DNA of 44,557 nucleotides, taken from contig JAPDQV010000013.1 of the NCBI GenBank assembly GCA_034505495.1, forward strand, positions 37,993-82,549. The letters run 5' to 3'. Each line of letters begins with the position of its first letter. The first letter of the stretch is position 1. Position numbers and translations under genes: made by a program. Under the pieces are notes generated by a model that was not told the origin of the DNA, did no database searches, and saw only the letters and a program-made list of their open reading frames with translations. Shown piece after piece: positions 6,777 to 14,301 of the stretch. The stretch comes from a candidate division KSB1 bacterium (GTDB lineage Bacteria > Zhuqueibacterota > Zhuqueibacteria > Residuimicrobiales > Krinioviventaceae).

Positions 6777-7563
6777 CGATGCCCTCAAAAGTTTCCTTGA
6801 CAATCTGTACAATCCATGGATGCAGCAAACCGTTTGAAGCGATGGTGTTGCCGGTCTCGAGCACCTCTGCGCCGCCTGCAAAATCAGTAATTTCACCGCC
6901 GGCTTCGCGAATAATAACCAGGGCTGCGGCGATGTCCCAGCGTTTAAGATTCAGCTCCCAAAAACCGTCGAATCGACCGCAGGCAACGTAGCAAAGATCG
7001 AGCGCCGCAGAGCCTGCGCGCCGTATGCCGCTGACCTGCATGAACAAGCGATTAAAAGAGCGCTGATAAACTTCCAAAAGATGCTTGACGCGAAAAGGAA
7101 AGCCTGTTGCCAACAGGGCAAATTCCGGATTGCTTACCGACGAAACCTGAATTCGCCGGCCGTTCAACCATGCACCCGCGCCTTTTTCAGCATAAAACAA
7201 CTCGTCGCGAATGGGGTCCAAAACGACGCCCAAGATCGGCTCGCCGTCCTTCTCGAGGGCGATCGAAACCGAAAAAATCGGCACGCCGTGAATGTAATTG
7301 GTTGTTCCGTCAAGGGGATCGACGACCCAGCGGTATCCGCCGATAGTATCACGGTGCATCTCTTCTGCCAAAAAAGAATGTTCGGGGAACGCTTCCCGTA
7401 AAATACCAATAATACATTGCTCCGACTCTTTATCGACGCGAGTGACGAAATCGAACTGAGCTTTGCCGCTGATTTCGTTCGGTGCAAGTTTACCCAGATT
7501 ATCCAGGAGAATCTTGCCGCCGGCGCGGGCCGCCGCTATAGCCGTTTCCTTAAACTTGTTCAT
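6766..7563 (-). CDS. suhB: Inositol-monophosphatase family phosphatase
   Basis: A 265-residue Mg-dependent, Li-sensitive-type phosphatase. Metal ligands are visible in order: Glu67/Glu68 in LAEEM, Asp82/Asp85 in VVDPLDGTTNYIHG, and Asp210 in KRWDIAAALVIIREAGGEI. The family hydrolyses inositol 1-phosphate and sometimes fructose 1,6-bisphosphate, PAP or histidinol phosphate; residues cannot settle which here. E. coli SuhB also acts in rRNA antitermination. The ATG overlaps the mutS2 stop by 14 nt, and the next gene overlaps its own end, so it is embedded in a coupled operon. Confidence 0.9.
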   Translation of the reverse strand: MNKFKETAIAAARAGGKILLDNLGKLAPNEISGKAQFDFVTRVDKESEQCIIGILREAFPEHSFLAEEMHRDTIGGYRWVVDPLDGTTNYIHGVPIFSVSIALEKDGEPILGVVLDPIRDELFYAEKGAGAWLNGRRIQVSSVSNPEFALLATGFPFRVKHLLEVYQRSFNRLFMQVSGIRRAGSAALDLCYVACGRFDGFWELNLKRWDIAAALVIIREAGGEITDFAGGAEVLETGNTIASNGLLHPWIVQIVKETFEGIVER

Positions 7564-9970
7564 CGATTCGTTCCATCTCCTTTGGTCTTTCGGTAAAATA
7601 GACGACGGTCACACCGTCACCGCCTTCGTTCCAATTGCCCAAACGGAATTCGACCACCTGCGGATGGGACCGTAAAAAGTCGGCAATGGTCTTGCGCAGC
7701 TTGCCGGTGCCTTTGCCGTGGATGACGCTGATCTGCCCGAGGCCGCGCACCAACGCTTCGTCGATAAACTTGGCCGTCTGCTCCACAGCCTCTTCCCCGC
7801 TCAGGCCGCGCAAATCGATCTCCGGCTTGAACGGCTTTTCCTCGTAAACGAAGACGCGCGTCGGTTGTGCGGTAATCGATCTGCTTTTTCCTTTGACCAA
7901 CTCGTTCAAAGGCAGCGTCGCCTTGACGCCGCCGTCAAACTGCACAATGACGCGGTTCTTTTTATCGGGCGCCGAAATAATGCGGCCCGAAGCCCCTGTC
8001 TGCTTCCATATCACCAGGCTGCCCTCGGCAAGCGGCTCAGCGGGCGCAGCCTCGACCATTTCCGCAGGCTGCGTCTCTTCCTTGATCTTTCTCACCCGTT
8101 CGAGCTGCTCCTTCATTTTTGCGCGCACAGCCTGAACCGTCTGCTTTTCGGCCTGAGATTCACGGATTTCACGTATGGTTTGCTCAACCAACCGATTGGC
8201 ATCCGTCAATATGGCTTCCGCCTCTTCGGCAGCGCGGCGTTTTACAGCTTTGAGCTCCCTCTCCAGATTCTTGTTCTTTTCTTCATAAAGCTTCAGCAGG
8301 CCGCGATACTCGGTCTCCCGCAGATCAGCCTCCCTAACCAGCTTTTTATATTGCTGAACTTTTTGATCCAGTTCGAGAATCAGTTCTTCGAGCCGACTTT
8401 TTTGCGCGCCTACGAGGCTTCGGGCTCGCTCGATGAGGTCGTTCGGCACGCCGTAACGTTTGGCGATCTCAAAGGCGTAACTCGACCCGGGAATGCCGCT
8501 GCGAAAATGAAAGGTCGGCTGCAGCGTTTCGGCATCGAACTCCATCGATGCGTTGAGCGCATAGGGTGCCTGATGCCCGAAGGCTTTGAGGGCGCCGTAA
8601 TGAGTCGTAACGACTGCCAAACAACGGTTTTCGGCAAACTTTTCCAGAAAGGCCGTAGCCAGAGCCGCCCCTTCCTCGGGATCGGTACCGACGCCTATTT
8701 CGTCGACAAGCAGCAGGCTCTTCGGTTTGGCCTGAGCAAGCTCGTTCAGCTTCTGCACGTGGGACGAAAAAGTCGACAAATCGTTTTCCAGGGATTGCTC
8801 GTCGCCGATGGCGGCGCGAATCTCACCAAACTCGCCGATGCAGGAAGTCTGTGCAGCGGGAATGTGAAAGCCGCACAGGGTCATCAGGGCGAGGAGGCCG
8901 ATCGTCTTTAAGGCTACGGTTTTGCCGCCGGCGTTCGGACCGCTGATGATGAGGATTCTGCGTTCTTCATCCAAATCAACATCCAAGGGAACGATTTGGT
9001 TAATTCCCAGCCTCAACAGCAGCAGAGGATGACGCGCCTTACGGAGGCGAATCATCGGTTCTTCGCAAAGCTCCGGCGCGCAGCCGCCGATTTTCTGTGA
9101 AAAAACCGCCTTGGCATGGATAAAGTCGAGCTCTGAAAAGGCAGCAAGACTTTCCTCGAGGTTCGGCAGGTGTCGGCGGATCTCATCGGTCAAAGCCCGC
9201 AGCACTTTTTCGATCTCGCGTTCTTCTTCGGCATAGAGTTCGCGAATGCGGTTATTGTCCTCCACCACCTCAAGCGGCTCGATAAAAAAGCTTGCACCGG
9301 TCGAAGAGCGATCGTGAACCAAGCCTTTGACCTTGCGGCGATGCTCTTCTTTCACCACCAGGACCAATCTGCCGTTGCGGACGGCAATAATGTTTTCCTG
9401 CAGAACTCCTTCTGCGGCAAGTCGGCGCAGCTGCTCCTCCATTTTGCGATGGGCGGCGGCTTCAGCCTGACGAATCGCCCTGCGCACCGCCGTCAAAGCC
9501 GGTGAGGCTTGATCCCGAACCTCCAATGTCGCCGGATCCAAGCAGCGGATGATTTCATCCTCCAATGCTTTTATTGGACGCAACCGCGAGACGATTTCGC
9601 GCAGGGCATCCAAACCGGAGTCGAGTTCATGAAAATAGTCGGCTAAACGGCGAACAAGAAAGAGCAGGCGATGGATGTCCAGGCATTCGTGCAGAGACAG
9701 CAGGCTGCCGCGAATTTGCGCCTTTTTGAGCAACGGCCGTACATCCGTCAGCGTTTCAAAGGGCGGCGGCTGGTAAAAGTCGAGCAGGCGGCGCATTTCG
9801 GTAACGCGCGTCAGCTCGAGCGACCGCTGGGGTAAGGACAACGGCTCGACCGCAGCAAGCAGCTCTTCGGCTGGAACCGAGTAAAGCAGCGATTTGACCT
9901 TAGCCAGAATAGAGTCGAATTCGATGGTATGGTAAAGACCGTAAAATGCGGATAATTCTGCAGAACTCAT
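7550..9970 (-). CDS. mutS2: MutS2 family ATPase/endonuclease
   Basis: An 806-residue MutS paralogue that lacks the mismatch-recognition domain. It has MutS core/clamp helices (about 1-310), an ABC-type ATPase with Walker A GPNAGGKT at residues 344-351 and Walker B LLLVDEIGVGTDP near 425, a long coiled coil (about 520-630, rich in Glu, Lys and Arg), a KOW-like small strand region (SLVIWKQTGASG), and a C-terminal Smr domain from about 715 (EIDLRG, then VIHGKGTGKLR) that is the nuclease. MutS2 suppresses homologous recombination in Helicobacter and Thermus, and splits collided ribosomes in Bacillus (RqcU). The ATG overlaps the cvpA stop by 4 nt. Confidence 0.97.
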   Translation of the reverse strand: MSSAELSAFYGLYHTIEFDSILAKVKSLLYSVPAEELLAAVEPLSLPQRSLELTRVTEMRRLLDFYQPPPFETLTDVRPLLKKAQIRGSLLSLHECLDIHRLLFLVRRLADYFHELDSGLDALREIVSRLRPIKALEDEIIRCLDPATLEVRDQASPALTAVRRAIRQAEAAAHRKMEEQLRRLAAEGVLQENIIAVRNGRLVLVVKEEHRRKVKGLVHDRSSTGASFFIEPLEVVEDNNRIRELYAEEEREIEKVLRALTDEIRRHLPNLEESLAAFSELDFIHAKAVFSQKIGGCAPELCEEPMIRLRKARHPLLLLRLGINQIVPLDVDLDEERRILIISGPNAGGKTVALKTIGLLALMTLCGFHIPAAQTSCIGEFGEIRAAIGDEQSLENDLSTFSSHVQKLNELAQAKPKSLLLVDEIGVGTDPEEGAALATAFLEKFAENRCLAVVTTHYGALKAFGHQAPYALNASMEFDAETLQPTFHFRSGIPGSSYAFEIAKRYGVPNDLIERARSLVGAQKSRLEELILELDQKVQQYKKLVREADLRETEYRGLLKLYEEKNKNLERELKAVKRRAAEEAEAILTDANRLVEQTIREIRESQAEKQTVQAVRAKMKEQLERVRKIKEETQPAEMVEAAPAEPLAEGSLVIWKQTGASGRIISAPDKKNRVIVQFDGGVKATLPLNELVKGKSRSITAQPTRVFVYEEKPFKPEIDLRGLSGEEAVEQTAKFIDEALVRGLGQISVIHGKGTGKLRKTIADFLRSHPQVVEFRLGNWNEGGDGVTVVYFTERPKEMERIDEQV

Positions 9971-10518
9971 GGAGTGAGATCGACTTTGCGGATGGCATCT
10001 CGACTGTTGGTCAACTGCTTCATAGCCTCATCGAGACTTGGGACGTACCGGACAACTCCTTTGACAACCTTACGTGAGAACTCTTTGGCATAAGGGTAGA
10101 GTCTGGAACCCTGAGCCATGGCGTTCATTTTGGGCTGCATGGGAGAAAGGTAGACGGCAAGAAAAAAGACGCTCAGAAAGAACAAGCCGCGAAACATGCC
10201 GGCAATAACAGCGACGGTATTGAACAGCAGACCGCCTTTGGGTTTGCCGTTCTCGGTTGCAGCGAGAGCCGTCATGGTGATCACCAATCGCAGAAAGACA
10301 ACCAGAAAGAGAAAGGAAAAATAGTTGCTGATGGTCGAGAAGGCGTTCTTGCGGATGATGCTTTCCAAGGCTTCGGCAAAGCGGTCATTCAGAACGAATG
10401 CCAGAAGAAAAGTCATAAACCAACCGGTCACACCGAGCAATTCACCCCGTAATCCGGTTGCATAACTGCGCATGGCAAAGGTAAAAACCACAAGAAGAAT
10501 TAGGATGTCGATCACCAT
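9967..10518 (-). CDS. cvpA: CvpA-family inner-membrane protein
   Basis: A 183-residue protein with four predicted membrane helices (about 2-18, 28-48, 66-86, 103-124) and a hydrophilic C-terminus. The pattern DILILLVVFTFAMRSYATGLRGE and the late YPYAKEFSRKVV are those of the CvpA/colicin V production family. E. coli CvpA is needed for colicin V production and bile-salt resistance, but the molecular role is open. cvpA upstream of mutS2 is a frequent neighbour pair. The stop overlaps mutS2 by ATGA. A strong terminator lies only about 30 nt upstream of its ATG and no promoter is visible in between, so expression must come from readthrough or an unseen promoter in the yqeY gene. Confidence 0.85.
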   Translation of the reverse strand: MVIDILILLVVFTFAMRSYATGLRGELLGVTGWFMTFLLAFVLNDRFAEALESIIRKNAFSTISNYFSFLFLVVFLRLVITMTALAATENGKPKGGLLFNTVAVIAGMFRGLFFLSVFFLAVYLSPMQPKMNAMAQGSRLYPYAKEFSRKVVKGVVRYVPSLDEAMKQLTNSRDAIRKVDLTP

Positions 10519-10544
10519 AGTCGACCTTTCCCAAGGGTGCCCCC

Positions 10545-10585
10545 AAAAAACAAAGTGAACAAAGCGGGTTAGCCGCTTTGTTCAC
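10545..10585 (-). terminator. Rho-independent terminator after yqeY
   Basis: A perfect 13-bp stem (GTGAACAAAGCGG, 10585-10573, pairing with 10567-10555) around a 5-nt loop is followed on the minus strand by TTTGTTTTTT. It starts 23 nt past the yqeY stop and ends close to the cvpA start. Confidence 0.92.
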
Positions 10586-10608
10586 ACCGGATTATTTCAT
10601 GAGGTTGA

Positions 10609-11055
10609 TTAAATGCTCAGCCTTTCGCGGACAAGGGCATTGACCTCGCGACCGTCTGCCCGACCCTTGACCTGCTGCATGACGATGGGCATTACCTTTC
10701 CGAGATCGTGGACGGTTTTGGCGCCGCTTTGCGCGATTGCTGCATCGATAATGTTGAGCAGCTCTTCGCGCGAAAGCTGTTTCGGCAGATAGGAACGAAT
10801 GAGGGCCAACTCCTGCTCTTCCTTTTGCGCCAGGTCTTCTCTTCCTGCCTGTCGATAGGCATCGATAGACTCTTGGCGCTTTTTGGCGGCAGCGGCAAGG
10901 ACGGCGATCTCTTCCTCCGCCGTTAGATCGCGCCGCTTGTCGATCGCCTCGTTCTTGAGCGCGCCGCGCAGCAGGCGTATGGCCGAAAGCCGATCCTTAT
11001 CACCGGCTTTCATAGCGGCCTTCATGTCTTCCGTCAACTGATCGAAAAGGCTCAT
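10609..11055 (-). CDS. yqeY: GatB/YqeY domain protein
   Basis: A 148-residue helical YqeY protein. Recognisable features are the N-terminal DQLTEDMKAAMKAGDKDRL with LRxLRGALKNEAID-like segment, the central charged helix (AAKKRQESIDAYRQAGREDL) and the C-terminal KVMPIVMQQVKGRADGREVN, which matches the tail domain of GatB that contacts tRNA. Its role alone is not established; a tRNA-related function is inferred from GatB and from its constant place beside rpsU. It starts 25 nt after rpsU and is ended by a strong terminator. Confidence 0.93.
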   Translation of the reverse strand: MSLFDQLTEDMKAAMKAGDKDRLSAIRLLRGALKNEAIDKRRDLTAEEEIAVLAAAAKKRQESIDAYRQAGREDLAQKEEQELALIRSYLPKQLSREELLNIIDAAIAQSGAKTVHDLGKVMPIVMQQVKGRADGREVNALVRERLSI

Positions 11056-11080
11056 GGTTGCCTCACACTATCGGAACAGA

Positions 11081-11275
11081 TCAGCGCTCCATCATCATCA
11101 GCTTGCGCATTTTTCGTCGGGCAGCGTTCAGCTTGCGTCGACGCGCCTCGCTGGGCTTTTCATACTGCTGGTGCTTTTTAATGTCCGACATCAAACCGGA
11201 CTTTTCGCACGCTTTGGTGAATCGACGCAATGCTTTTTCAAAGGACTCGCCTTCGCGAACACGTACAGCAGGCAT
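11081..11275 (-). CDS. rpsU: 30S ribosomal protein S21
   Basis: A 64-residue, strongly basic S21: MPAVRVREGESFEKALRRF at the start, KKHQQYEKPSEARRRK in the middle and an Arg/Lys/Met-rich end. S21 binds the 30S platform near the anti-Shine-Dalgarno end of 16S rRNA and helps initiation. The ribosome site AAAGGAGG is near perfect. A strong promoter lies in the 86-bp gap upstream, and yqeY follows in the same transcript. Bacteroidetes keep S21 too, so it does not narrow the lineage. Confidence 0.97.
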   Translation of the reverse strand: MPAVRVREGESFEKALRRFTKACEKSGLMSDIKKHQQYEKPSEARRRKLNAARRKMRKLMMMER

Positions 11276-11317
11276 TCAGTCTTCAACCTCCTTTCTCTCA
11301 TTATTTTTATGCACTAA

Positions 11318-11346
11318 AATTTAATCATTTATGACCAGATACGCAA
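11318..11346 (-). promoter_or_regulatory. Candidate sigma-70 promoter for rpsU-yqeY
   Basis: Minus-strand TTGCGT (11346-11341) and TAAATT (11323-11318) are 17 bp apart in the 86-bp gap between the HIT gene and rpsU, about 40 bp ahead of the rpsU ATG. Confidence 0.6.
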
Positions 11347-11361
11347 GCATTTTCATGAAAC

Positions 11362-11703
11362 TCATCCGGGCGGCCAACGGAAAATTCGGCCCCCAAGCAG
11401 ATGCAGATGCAAATGATAGACCGACTGACCGCCGTCATGATTGCAGTTCATCACCAGGCGGTATCCGCGCCGGTCGAATCCTTCACGATTCGCCAGATCG
11501 CGCGCCAAAAGAACCATTTTGCCGGCCAGTTCAGCATCCTCCGGCCGCAAGTCATTGACGCTTTCAATATGCCGCTTGGGAATAATAAGAATATGCTTCG
11601 GGGCCTGCGGCGCAATATCCCGAAAAGCCAGCAGCTGCTCATCCTCAAAGACGATATCCGCCGGCAACTGACGGGATATGATGCGACAAAAAATACAGCT
11701 CAT
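11362..11703 (-). CDS. HIT-family nucleotide-binding hydrolase
   Basis: A 113-residue HINT-type protein from ATG 11703, chosen because SCIFCRII directly after it is the normal N-terminus; a longer in-frame start at 11742 would lie within the end of rsmE. The active-site triad HLHLH (His97, 99, 101) and the upstream GGQSVYH are intact, and Cys3/Cys6 form the usual zinc-site half. Enzymes of this kind hydrolyse adenosine phosphoramidates and related purine nucleotides; the physiological substrate is unknown. It starts 19 nt after rsmE and precedes the rpsU promoter. Confidence 0.93.
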   Translation of the reverse strand: MSCIFCRIISRQLPADIVFEDEQLLAFRDIAPQAPKHILIIPKRHIESVNDLRPEDAELAGKMVLLARDLANREGFDRRGYRLVMNCNHDGGQSVYHLHLHLLGGRIFRWPPG

Positions 11704-11722
11704 CTGTTCCTCGTTCGACTTT

Positions 11723-12454
11723 TTATCCGTTTTCTTCCGCAATTGCCAAAAGCCTGATGACTGCAGCCAATGCCGCCGTTTCGCTGCGCAAACGGCGTGG
11801 GCCGAGCGAAATGACTTCGGCGCCGCCTTTCACCGCCGTTTCGATCTCCTCATCCGTAAAACCGCCTTCCGGACCGATCAAGACGGCCGCTTCTTCGGCA
11901 CGGCGCAGCGCTGCAGCGAACTCGTGTATCGGCGTATCGGCCTCTTCGTGCGCAATGAACGCCGGATTCGGCAGCCGAAGGCAGAATTCGGCAAACGGGA
12001 CCGGTTCACGCACCTCAGGCAGAACGGAGCGTCCGCACTGTTTCATAGCGCTGAGCGCCTTTTGCCGCCATCGGCGCAGCCGGCTTTGCGGCTCGATGAT
12101 CGTCCGCTGCGTGATGAGCGGCTGAAAAACCGCCACACCCAATTCGGTCCCCTTTTCCACCACCCAGTCAAAAGATTCTCCTTTGGGCGGCGCAGCGGCA
12201 AGCGTAAGACGCATGCGCGGCTCGCCGACGCCGACCTCATGCTTGAGTATCTCGACACATACGCGCATCGGCTCGACAGATTCGATCCGGCCTTCATACA
12301 GGTTGCCGCAGCCGTCGGCGGCGAAGAGCGTCTCGCCGACGCGTTTACGCAAAACCCGTAAAGCGTGATGTGCTTCTTCGTTCTCAAGGTAAAAATACCG
12401 ATCGCTCACGGCGGCCGGTCTTACGAAAAATTGAACAAAGTCCGTGCGCTTCAA
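11723..12454 (-). CDS. rsmE: 16S rRNA (uracil1498-N3)-methyltransferase RsmE
   Basis: A SPOUT-class enzyme that methylates N3 of U1498 in 16S rRNA, using S-adenosylmethionine. The N-terminal PUA-like part (FFV near the start, then HHALRVLRKRVGE) is followed by the trefoil-knot domain with IGPEGGFTDEE and the closing LGPRRLRSETAALAAV, both diagnostic. The start is probably TTG at 12454, sharing bases with the stop of the Omp85-like gene and preceded by AGGTG; this puts FFV at the usual distance from the N-terminus. An ATG at 12481 would overlap the preceding gene by 31 nt. Length is about 243 residues, normal for the family. Confidence 0.93.
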   Translation of the reverse strand: MKRTDFVQFFVRPAAVSDRYFYLENEEAHHALRVLRKRVGETLFAADGCGNLYEGRIESVEPMRVCVEILKHEVGVGEPRMRLTLAAAPPKGESFDWVVEKGTELGVAVFQPLITQRTIIEPQSRLRRWRQKALSAMKQCGRSVLPEVREPVPFAEFCLRLPNPAFIAHEEADTPIHEFAAALRRAEEAAVLIGPEGGFTDEEIETAVKGGAEVISLGPRRLRSETAALAAVIRLLAIAEENG

Positions 12455-13794
12455 AAAGACACCTGCAGGTCGATGATCCATTGTTTGCCGGCCCGAATGC
12501 CGAAAGCATACTCGATGCGCAGCAGCTCGACATAAGGAAGGTGGACGTGAAGACCGGCGCCGTAACCGGCCAGGCCGCTGCTTGCATTAAACGCCGGTCG
12601 GTTCCACCAAACCTCGCCGGCGTCGAAGAAAAAGGCGCCGCTGAGTCCGAAGGGCAGATCGCGCTGATATTTGCCCAAATCGATGCCGGTGCCGCTCAAG
12701 TCGAGATACCGAATCGGCAGGATGGGAAAACGAAACTCGGAACTAAACAAAGCGAGGTTCTCCCCTTCCCGTGCTTCGAAAAACCGACCGCGTACTCGTT
12801 CAAGATATCCCAGGTAACGCCGTTTAAAGACGGGCACCTCACCGGCTGAAAGCTCGAGGTCCAAACGCAGAGCCAATGACAAAGCCGAGGTAAGCTTGAA
12901 ATAGCTGCGGCAGTCGGCGCCGTAAAGCAGACAGTTGACCTGCTCCGGCCAATAATATTGCTCTGCGAACAAACGAAAATAATAACCCGAGCGGGGATAT
13001 TCGTAGAGGTCGCGGCGATCGTATAGAAACGCGGCGCCGATCGAGGGCAGCGACTGGCGCGATGATCCCGAGGGGAGCAGATGTCGTTTATCGGCCGGAT
13101 AGCCGATTTCTTCGTAGGCGGCTTGAAGATACAAGCTGGTATGATAACCCCACTGCCTGCCGAAAATCAAACCGACGCCGCGATGCGTTTCGTCAAAGCG
13201 CTCCATGTTCAGCATCTTGCTGCGTTGTGCGGCGCTTAGAACCTGAATTTTATAAAAAAAATGGCGATCGCCCCCTATCCATGGATTGAGGTAGGCGAAC
13301 TGGCCCCCCGGATTATAGCCGAACCAGAGCTCGCCGACGGCTTTTTGATTCCATCCGGCGATATTGTTGTGAATGACGCCGAGCCCGTACGACCACTTTT
13401 GCCATGAGCGCTCGTTGCGGAAAACGAGCGGATAAGGAAAAAAATGCCAGCGCTCGGCGACGATGATGACGATCGTTACACCCTCATTCGGTGCAGGCGC
13501 CGGTACATATTCAACGCGGGTAAAAAGAGCGAGATTTTGGATTCGCTTGCGATCCTCTTCCAGTCGATCGGCGCGATAGATGTCTCCGATACGAGTCTTC
13601 ATCTCGCGACGAATGACCTCTTCGTGCGTGCGCTCGTTGCCCATGATGACGATGCCGGTGATGATTCTGCCTTCCAACGAACGCTCTTCCGAAGCAGGAG
13701 CCGCACTAAAGGCCAAGCCGGAGGAATTAAATATGAAATATATGACAATTCCCAAAAGAAAAGCGCAAAAAGTCTTTATGCGGAGCACAAACAC
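12451..13794 (-). CDS. Omp85-family outer-membrane protein with one POTRA domain
   Basis: A 447-residue protein: signal peptide/anchor at about 5-30, one POTRA domain at about 43-115 (ITGIVIMGNERTHEEVI, then IQNLALFTRVEYV), and a C-terminal 16-strand-type barrel. The barrel carries the RVRGRF motif of loop 6 and ends in Phe (LQVSF), the BAM recognition signal. Omp85 proteins insert or secrete proteins or lipids across the outer membrane; BamA has five POTRAs and TamA three, so this short form is neither, and its cargo is unknown. The start is GTG at 13794, 3 nt after the anti-sigma kinase gene, and its stop overlaps the rsmE start. Confidence 0.8.
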   Translation of the reverse strand: MFVLRIKTFCAFLLGIVIYFIFNSSGLAFSAAPASEERSLEGRIITGIVIMGNERTHEEVIRREMKTRIGDIYRADRLEEDRKRIQNLALFTRVEYVPAPAPNEGVTIVIIVAERWHFFPYPLVFRNERSWQKWSYGLGVIHNNIAGWNQKAVGELWFGYNPGGQFAYLNPWIGGDRHFFYKIQVLSAAQRSKMLNMERFDETHRGVGLIFGRQWGYHTSLYLQAAYEEIGYPADKRHLLPSGSSRQSLPSIGAAFLYDRRDLYEYPRSGYYFRLFAEQYYWPEQVNCLLYGADCRSYFKLTSALSLALRLDLELSAGEVPVFKRRYLGYLERVRGRFFEAREGENLALFSSEFRFPILPIRYLDLSGTGIDLGKYQRDLPFGLSGAFFFDAGEVWWNRPAFNASSGLAGYGAGLHVHLPYVELLRIEYAFGIRAGKQWIIDLQVSF

Positions 13795-13797
13795 TGC

Positions 13798-14223
13798 CTA
13801 TCCGTTCGAGTGCAGAAATTTGACCAATTCAACCGTTGTGCCTTTTTCGGAAAAAGAGTAACGAACCTGGTCCATCAGTGCTTTGACGATAAAAATGCCC
13901 CTGCCGCTTTCTTTAAGAATGTTTTCCGGTTGCAGCGGATCGGCGATGCTTGCCGGATCAAAACCGCCGCCGACATCCTGAATGCGAATCTCAATGCGAT
14001 CCTGCAGCCTGCTGAACTCAAGATAGACCTTTTTGCTTTGATCGTTCTTATTGCCGTGCTGGATGGCGTTATTGACCACTTCGGTCACTGCAATGCCGAT
14101 GTTTTCAATTTCATCCTGAGACAGTCCGGCGGCGCGCAGAAAATTCTCCAGCCGCTTTTCGACGTGGTGAATCTCGCACGGATTCGACCGGATGGCCATT
14201 TTCAAGACGTCCTGACGGCTCAC
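13798..14223 (-). CDS. RsbW-like anti-sigma factor / HATPase kinase
   Basis: A 141-residue stand-alone GHKL ATPase domain. Visible motifs are the N box (Glu48, Asn51 in VTEVVNNAIQHG), G1 box DVGGGFDP (83-90) and G2 box GRGIFIVKALMD (107-118). Proteins of this form (RsbW, SpoIIAB, RsbT) phosphorylate anti-anti-sigma factors or hold sigma factors; many in Gram-negative bacteria belong to partner-switching circuits. No sigma, STAS or PP2C gene lies in the window, so the partner is unknown. The start is GTG at 14223. It sits between two barrel genes, 3 nt before the Omp85-like gene. Confidence 0.85.
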   Translation of the reverse strand: MSRQDVLKMAIRSNPCEIHHVEKRLENFLRAAGLSQDEIENIGIAVTEVVNNAIQHGNKNDQSKKVYLEFSRLQDRIEIRIQDVGGGFDPASIADPLQPENILKESGRGIFIVKALMDQVRYSFSEKGTTVELVKFLHSNG

Positions 14224-14301
14224 GGCGTTCTCATTTTACAAACTTTACCTTCCATGCAAACGCAATTTTGCGGCGCACTATTTCCTTTTCGATTTCTACG
14301 A

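Noticed and set aside
7718..8911. A 397-codon open frame on the plus strand
   Set aside because: It is the mirror of mutS2, whose motifs and domain order are unmistakable; the translation has no family features.
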